A stretch of 64,000 bases of DNA from Welwitschia mirabilis. Lineage: Eukaryota > Gnetophyta > Gnetopsida > Welwitschiales. A program made the translations under genes and the position numbers. Under the pieces are notes generated by a model, which did not search any database, had not been told where the DNA came from, and saw nothing but the letters and a program-made list of their open reading frames with translations. Below, piece after piece: positions 58,289 through 64,000 of this stretch. Numbering within the stretch: position 1 is the first letter of the stretch; each line of letters opens with the position of its first letter. The stretch lies in contig JBOZIK010000001.1 of the NCBI GenBank assembly GCA_051453625.1, positions 136,160,082 through 136,224,081 on the forward strand, given 5' to 3'.

Positions 58289-59170
58289 ATCCTCTCTATC
58301 TTTTAGAATGAAGAACTTACTTCCAAAGATTTTGAAATGATATATATTTGAATTCTTTCCTTTCTAGAGTTTATAAAGAATTTTAGAAGTTATAGGTCTT
58401 AAATAAACTTTGTTTGAAATATGACATGCTATGTTCACTGCTCCAGCCCAAAATCTATTTGAAATATCTTTGTCATTTAACATAACTCTTGCCATATCTA
58501 ATAGTGTTTAATTTTTTCCTTTAAGTATTCCATTTTGTTGAGGATTATTTAGAGATGAGAATTCATGGTCAATTCCATTTGAGTTGCAATAATATTTGAA
58601 TCTTTCATTTTCAAACTCTCTACCATGATTACTTTAAATCTTTTTAATTACATATCCCTTTTTAGTTTGTAGTTTTTTTACAAATTCTAATAAAGTTGTT
58701 ATAAGTATTAGATTTAGCATGAAGAAAGGCTACCCAAGAAAATCTAGAAAAATCATTAACCATGACTAAAAAACATCTTTTTCCAGATAAGATTGCTGTT
58801 TGAATAGAGCTAACTAAATCCATATGAATTATATCTAATGGCTTACTAGTAGTAATATTACTAATTCTTTTATGAGAAGCTATGGTTTTTTTCCTTTTTT
58901 GGCATATGTCACATAAGCCTTTGTGAGTGATAAAAAGTTTTTGAAGACCTCTAACAATCTCATCACAACATATTTTTTTAAAAATTTGAAAGCTAATTTG
59001 ATCTAAACTTTAATGCCAAATAATACATTCTTGAATATAAGAAGAAAGAAAAATACAATTACTTGACTGCTTTAAATAGTAAACATTTTATTTTTAGTTT
59101 CTACAAGTAATAGCTGATCCATTTTACCATGTTTTACTATACACTTATTTTCATCAAACGATACTTTATG

Positions 59171-59570
59171 ACCTTTATTATAAATTTAACTAATGCTTAA
59201 CATATTATGCTTTATGCCATTCACAAATAACATGTTATGAATATTAGGTAAATTACCTGCACTGATGCTTCCAATCCCTTCATTNNNNNNNNNNNNNNNN
59301 NNNNNNNNNNNNNNNNNNNNNNNNNNNNNNNNNNNNNNNNNNNNNNNNNNNNNNNNNNNNNNNNNNNNNNNNNNNNNNNNNNNNCATGTTATAAATATTA
59401 GGTAAATTACCTCCACTAATGCTTCCAATCCCTTCATTTTAAGCTCTTTCATTATTATCAAATGACACTTCTCCTCCATCATATTACTTGAATTTAATGA
59501 ATTTATAATTATCACCTGTCATATATCTAAAGTAACCACTATCAAGATAGAAGAAAGAACGATTAGTTGC
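59171..59570 (-). pseudogene. Copia B protease to pre-integrase segment, degenerate
   Basis: The minus strand reads LLDSG-like sequence at about 59545, then YDGGEVSFDNN, GIGSISAGNLPNIHNMLFVN and GIKHNMLSIS, the familiar stretch before integrase that ends in NLLSI-x-Q. A 100-N gap (59285-59384) is flanked by a 54-base repeat, so the GIGSI...NMLFVNG part appears twice. The catalytic Asp region is too decayed to judge. Confidence 0.8.
59231..59438 (+). repeat. 54-base repeats flanking a 100-N gap
   Basis: CATGTTATGAATATTAGGTA... fills 59231-59284 and again 59385-59438 with four substitutions, around exactly 100 Ns. Confidence 0.9.
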
Positions 59571-59574
59571 TTTT

Positions 59575-59894
59575 AAAGCCATTTGAATTAATAGGCTTTT
59601 GTTAAGGACTTTGTAATCCATCTCATGCATTTTTTTTTGTTTAAATTTAGATTAGACTTTAGAGAGAAGATAAACTTAAAATCTAGCATGGAGTGAGAAA
59701 GCCAACTTTTGTGAAAAATACAATCAATCTTCGAGTAACCCTTTTGTTATAATAATGGCAGGTAATATTTGCTAAAGAGTATTTGGAATTTAATTTAGAC
59801 AAGGATTTAAGATAAGAAACATAATAAGTATAAAGAAAACTAGAAGAATGTTTATTAAACAAAGTTCCTTTAGCCAGTGATGAATTTGAGTCAA
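59575..59894 (+). repeat. 320-base gag-end segment repeated across a 259-N gap, left copy
   Basis: Starts AAAGCCATTTGAATTAA and ends GAGTCAA at the gap; recurs at 60154-60473, the same length. Confidence 0.92.
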
Positions 59895-60153
59895 NNNNNN
59901 NNNNNNNNNNNNNNNNNNNNNNNNNNNNNNNNNNNNNNNNNNNNNNNNNNNNNNNNNNNNNNNNNNNNNNNNNNNNNNNNNNNNNNNNNNNNNNNNNNNN
60001 NNNNNNNNNNNNNNNNNNNNNNNNNNNNNNNNNNNNNNNNNNNNNNNNNNNNNNNNNNNNNNNNNNNNNNNNNNNNNNNNNNNNNNNNNNNNNNNNNNNN
60101 NNNNNNNNNNNNNNNNNNNNNNNNNNNNNNNNNNNNNNNNNNNNNNNNNNNNN

Positions 60154-60473
60154 AAAGCCATGTGAATTAAAAGGCTTTTTTTTAAGGACTTTGTAATCCA
60201 CCTCATGCATTTTTTTTTGTTTGAATTTGGATTAGACTTTGGAGAGAAGATAAACTTGGAATCTAGCATGGAGTGAGAAAGCCAACTTTTGTGAAAAATA
60301 CAATCAATCTTCGAGGAACCCTTTTGTTATAATAATGGTAGGTAATATTTGCTAAAGAGTATTTAAAATTTAATTTATATAAGGATTTAAGATAAGAAAC
60401 ATAATACGTATAAATAAAACTAGAAGAATGTTTACTAAACAAAGTCCCTTTAGAAGTGATGAATTTGAGTCAA
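60154..60473 (+). repeat. 320-base gag-end segment repeated across a 259-N gap, right copy
   Basis: Partner of 59575-59894; differs at scattered positions. Confidence 0.92.
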
Positions 60474-61193
60474 GTGTGTTTTTTTAAATATCTAATTTTT
60501 CTTTCTCTAAACTTTAACTTATCTAAAATATTTTTATTTTCTTTCTTAAAATTTTTTACTCTAAGAACCAGATTTTAACATTCCATATAGTATTCCACTT
60601 CTATTTCACTGAGTAAATCATTACTATCAAAAAAATCAATGGTGGGTGAGGAACATACCTTTTCATCTATAAAAGCCATGAGATAAATTCCACCTCACTT
60701 TGAATCTGAGTTCTGTTTGTTCTCACTTTCTTCATCATTGCATGTTGCTGATAAGACTTTCTTCCCTTTTGTTTTTATCATTCTTTTGATCCTTTGGAAA
60801 AATACTTGATGTGTGATCAAAACCCTTGCAGGAGTATCATTGGATATCTCGTTGTCCCTCCTATATTCTTCATGGTGTTCTCCTAGATTAACCTCCATTT
60901 TTCCTTTACTACATCAAGTGTCTGAATCTTTTAGCTAAAAGAGTCCCTTCATCTTTACTTTCTGGTTCTTGGTCGGATCCTTCCTTGATATCAGAGCTCT
61001 CAAGAGCAACTATCAATGCTACACTTTTCTCCTTCTACTTTCTAAACTTTAGTTTAAATATGTAAATATTTTCTTAGAGATCATCCATCTTCATGATATT
61101 TAGATCCTTGTTTTCTTTGATTGTTATTACTTTGAACTCAAATCTCTTGAGTAGGAATCTTAATGCTTTGCGTACTACTCTCGACTCCTCGAT

Positions 61194-61311
61194 AATTTCA
61201 CCNNNNNNNNNNNNNNNNNNNNNNNNNNNNNNNNNNNNNNNNNNNNNNNNNNNNNNNNNNNNNNNNNNNNNNNNNNNNNNNNNNNNNNNNNNNNNNNNNN
61301 NNAATTTCACC
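61194..61311 (+). repeat. 9-base repeats flanking a 100-N gap in gag
   Basis: AATTTCACC ends at 61202 and begins again at 61303, either side of 100 Ns. The gag reading would be continuous if this were a 9-base overlap (GEI read once). Confidence 0.8.
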
Positions 61312-61802
61312 TAGGCCATGCACAGAATTAACAATATTTGTTAGTTTTGTGAAAAACTCATTTATACCTTTATCTTGTTCTATCTTGATATCTTTGAACT
61401 AAGTGATAAGCATCTGAAGTTTAGCCTGCTTCACTAGGTTAGTTCCTTTATGAGTAGTTTGTAAGATGTCCCAAGCTTCTTTTGCTATGGTGCAATTTAC
61501 TACTCATTTGAAACCTTTTGGATCTATGGCACAGAAATTGTTATTTAGTCCTTTAAATTACAAGATGTTGCTAANNNNNNNNNNACAGGATCCTATATAA
61601 TAGGAAGACAATAGCCGTTAGTGATAGACTCCGATATCATAAGGCTAATGTATTACACAAATACCATCATTTTTGCCTTCCAATAATCATAGTTGGCTAC
61701 TTCAAAGAAGGGAGGTCTTATAATACAATTTCCTTCCAAGGGTTAACTTATTTTCTAAGGTTGATTAAAGCAAAGATCTGTTCATATCTGTTGCTCAATC
61801 TT

Positions 61803-61814
61803 ATTCTGATAACA
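61803..61814 (-). promoter_or_regulatory. Primer binding site of copia B, tRNA-Met type
   Basis: The plus-strand ATTCTGATAACA (minus TGTTATCAGAAT) matches the initiator tRNA-Met site at 9 of 12 positions and lies two bases from the 5' LTR. Confidence 0.75.
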
Positions 61815-62275
61815 ATTGAAAAGTACATATCAACCCTAGATGGGGTGAATAAATCATAAGCAAAATATTCATCCACTTCAAAGACCTACAAATAAAATTC
61901 AAACACATTACCAAAAATCACAAAATATTTTAATGGTGAATAGACACCACCTTTCAGTTCTTAGACCACCTATCTCTAACTGGGATCGATTAATCTCAAA
62001 AGTTAATTTCAGGCTTACCATAAATCTATACATTCATTAGAGAATTTTGGGACTTATCCACAACCATGAAGGAAAGTGTATAAATAAAGTGCACAAATGC
62101 ACAATTATTTTCCATAGGAACAAATGGTACTACAGGCTCTTATAAGTGATGGTATAAAGAGAATCTCCCAAAAAAAATCTAAATTCATAGTTGTTCAATT
62201 ACAAAATGATTGATGTAACAGTTCAATATCAAAAGAGGTAACCTTTATTTTAGAAGTAAAGGTACTTAAATAGAG

Positions 62276-62453
62276 TAGCTATAAAAGTTAGCTATTTGAA
62301 AAAAAGAAGAATACNNNNNNNNNNNNNNNNNNNNNNNNNNNNNNNNNNNNNNNNNNNNNNNNNNNNNNNNNNNNNNNNNNNNNNNNNNNNNNNNNNNNNN
62401 NNNNNNNNNNNNNNTAGCTATAAAAGTTAGCTATTTGGAAAAAAGAAGAAGAC
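62276..62453 (+). repeat. 39-base repeats flanking a 100-N gap in the LTR
   Basis: TAGCTATAAAAGTTAGCTAT... lies at 62276-62314 and 62415-62453 with two mismatches, around exactly 100 Ns. Confidence 0.9.
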
Positions 62454-63127
62454 TATTGTAATGGATTCTGCACTTCTTGATGAATTGTAAAAGTATAACA
62501 GTTATATTTGTAATACATTGGGTTAATCTCAAAATAGACTTGGTCATCTTAGTATTTGGTTTCACTTTTTCATTTAGTTCGGTCATCCTTCCTTGATTCA
62601 GATTTGTTACTATTGAATAGCAACATTCAGTCATCCTTCAATAATTCATTCAGTTTCCCTTTCTTGATGCAGATTCATTAGTCTGTTGTATAAGAACATT
62701 TGGTTACCCTTTAATAAATATAGGGTCAACCTTATTTAGATCATCCTAACTTGAAATACCAGTCAATATTATTATGGTCGATTCTGGGTAGTATGCAGTC
62801 ATTCTTAATTAAATACTTAGTTGTTCTTACTATCAGTAGACTAAAATTTTTATATTGTAGTTCATTCACCCTTTATTATATGATTGGTTTCCTGCTTTTG
62901 TCTTAGTCTATTACAGATTTAAAATTTGGTTAACCTATGCAACATGCATGGTCACCTGTGCTGGAACCAGTCTTCATCTGATTAACAATTCGGTCGCCTT
63001 GTCTTAGAAGCTCATTCACTCGATACTGAAGCAGTTTTATCTTACTAATAGTCTAGTTTCCTTAGTAATTTCATACAGTCATGCACTTAATGTTTAGTGT
63101 ATGTATATATAATAGGTCGATCACCCA

Positions 63128-63138
63128 GATTTATATAG
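63128..63138 (-). promoter_or_regulatory. TATA-like site in the copia B 5' LTR
   Basis: CTATATAAATC on the minus strand, identical to 53651-53661 in the partner. Confidence 0.35.
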
Positions 63139-63229
63139 CAGTCACCCAGTGCTGAAAAATCTTTGCATAATAACTAGCTCCATAAAAACTCATTAATTTG
63201 ATCAATAATAATAGGTTCTCAACAAAGAA

Positions 63230-64000
63230 TAAAGAAAGAAAACAAGGGTGCTAGAATGCTATTTTAGCTACCTCTTCAAAGTTGATTAAGATTATAAGAA
63301 TAAACTACTTTTAAAAAATCTAGTGTTCTTTGTGTTATTTTTGTTTTACTTTTTTCTTTCTATTCTTTTCATGTTCGAATTCTTATCTTATTATAAGAAT
63401 AGAGTTGTAAACATTAGAATTCTACTCATATCATCTCCCAAAGGATGATAAATATCCACTAATAATTATATTATTTTTCTTATTTATGTTTTTAGGGCTT
63501 ATACTAGAATGGCTTCTATAAGAAACATTGAATGCTAATGGAATATGAGAGCATCCTTTGTTCATTGGTTTGAACTATGCTTACTAGAAATTCTAGATGT
63601 TCATCTTTCTTTAATCCTTAGTGTTGACATTTATGACATATTTAAAAGTTGGTGCTCTCTATCTATAGAAGTAGATTCTAGCAATAACATATCTTTGAGA
63701 TCTAGAAGCAAGTCTGATTGTCTCCCAGGTGTGAATTAGAGATATGTTTTTACTTTAGGAATTTAACCTATTCCTAGCATAAGACATACAGTAGTATAGG
63801 GTAAAATCCAAATTTCATAAGCTAGTAAACAAATTAAAAATTGAAAAGATTTACTTCTTCAAAAGAGAAAGAAATGGTTTTTTGGATTTTTTTAATTAAG
63901 TAAAATAAAATTGATAATGCACATAATGGGATGAAATGAATGACATGTAATGAAAGTGTAAAATGCAATGCATGAAAATTAAAGTAACCTAAATGTAATT
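63230..64000. other. AT-rich end of window, no gene recognised
   Basis: A 64-residue plus frame at 63545-63739 (MRASFVHWFELCLLEILDVH...) has no recognisable similarity and no clear gene context. The last 100 bases (AATGCAATGCATGAAAATTA) vaguely resemble the LTR of the non-autonomous element near 29460 and 35700, so another element may begin beyond the window. Confidence 0.4.

Larger units (their letters stand above)
57536..59170 (-). pseudogene. Degenerate copia B integrase
   Basis: On the minus strand the core begins HMDLVSSI (near 58815) with the first Asp intact. The second catalytic position reads SNHGREFENERF (Asp to Asn, with a stop before it), and the Glu block reads QQNGILKGKN (Glu to Lys). 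ARVMLNDKDISNRFWAGAVN and HFKIFGSKFFILKDREDL follow. The C-terminal end 58081-58249 reads MWYSQSSRVYRVFNKCTLHM and then KESINFEIHDV, a distinctive SIRE/copia ending. A 243-N gap (57836-58078) has the same 210 bases on both sides, so this end appears twice. Confidence 0.92.
59683..61745 (-). pseudogene. Degenerate copia B gag
   Basis: The start region at 61745-61600 reads CIIRPPFFEVANYDYWKAKM, the N-terminal block of SIRE/Maximus gag. Downstream: FK-stop-VVNCTIAKEAWDILQ, THKGTNLVKQAKLQML, GINEFFTKLTNIVNSVHGLG, then (61310-61074) GEIIEESRVVRKALRFLL and KENKDLNIMKMDDL. The segment 60695-60898 (FFQRIKRMIKTKGKKVLSAT then NDEESENKQNSD) is the basic-to-acidic gag middle. The zinc knuckle near 59740-59790 is degenerate (CHYYNKR, second Cys changed to Tyr). 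Many stops. Gag would bind RNA and form the particle shell. Confidence 0.9.
52267..63224 (-). mobile_element. Ty1/copia LTR retrotransposon B, SIRE/Maximus-like
   Basis: LTRs at 52267-53747 and 61817-63224 enclose gag, protease/pre-integrase, integrase, RT and RNase H on the minus strand, then a further degenerate ORF before the 3' LTR. The size, gag wording and the post-pol ORF fit SIRE/Maximus elements. The target duplication is perfect: AAGAA at 52262-52266 and 63225-63229. The RT active site YVDD is intact, so this is probably the youngest element here, though integrase residues are mutated and stops are frequent. At least six N gaps have repeated flanks, so the true length is below the 10958-base span. 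Confidence 0.94.
61817..63224 (-). repeat. 5' LTR of copia B
   Basis: Matches 52267-53747. A 100-N gap (62315-62414) is flanked by a 39-base repeat (62276-62314 and 62415-62453), which the other LTR has once. Without gap and repeat the length is 1269 bp against 1271 bp. Confidence 0.92.

Noticed and set aside
63545-63739. 64-residue plus frame at the window end
   Set aside because: No similarity recognised and too short to support in AT-rich DNA; mentioned only in the end-region entry.

Overview
The window looks like repeat-rich DNA from a flowering plant nuclear genome, in draft assembly. It is strongly AT-rich by eye, has many N runs, and I found no host gene. Almost everything recognisable is decayed retrotransposon. 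The plant signs are an Athila/Tat-type Ty3/gypsy element with a tRNA-Asp-type primer site, two Ty1/copia elements with tRNA-Met-type primer sites (one SIRE-like, with an extra 3' ORF), L1-type LINE reverse transcriptase relics, and plant-style TATA boxes inside LTRs. I cannot name the species.

Layout. 1-903: AT-rich, nothing recognised. 904-14778 (+): Ty3/gypsy element with gag, protease, RT, RNase H and integrase in order, all broken by stops, followed by about 3 kb of non-coding sequence before the 3' LTR. 15240-18735 and 19200-23740 (+): two related L1-type LINE relics in tandem. 23741-29240: no gene; one half of a dispersed repeat, a purine/G-rich block and a short tandem duplication. 29246-36533 (-): a non-autonomous LTR element with an Athila-type primer site, no visible pol, one unrecognised ORF and a Lys/Arg-rich repeat ORF; imperfect 5-bp target duplication. 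36539-41642: AT-rich, with an ATGC-rich minisatellite and a 135-bp tandem duplication. 41648-48613 (-): Ty1/copia element A, catalytically dead. 48619-52261: AT-rich, with a GA microsatellite around an 848-N gap. 52267-63224 (-): SIRE-like Ty1/copia element B with a perfect 5-bp target duplication, an intact RT YVDD motif and a degenerate extra ORF after pol. 63230-64000: AT-rich, nothing recognised.

Two points matter for any reader. First, thirteen 100-N gaps and three longer ones are flanked by near-identical sequence: the end of the left contig is repeated at the start of the right contig. Removing this overlap makes the LTRs of a pair nearly equal in length (1271 vs 1269 bp in copia B; about 1376 vs 1373 bp in the gypsy element, using the partner to size one gap). 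Most internal duplications here are therefore probably unmerged contig ends or haplotypes, not biology. Second, the elements carry a consistent C-to-T/G-to-A decay signature at LTR termini, target duplications, primer sites and catalytic codons.

I found no convincing undescribed system. The best leads are reiterated short motifs, different in each LTR family (notably AGATGTCT/AGACATCT, plausibly eroded AGACGTCT palindromes, in copia A), and the unrecognised proteins of the non-autonomous element.
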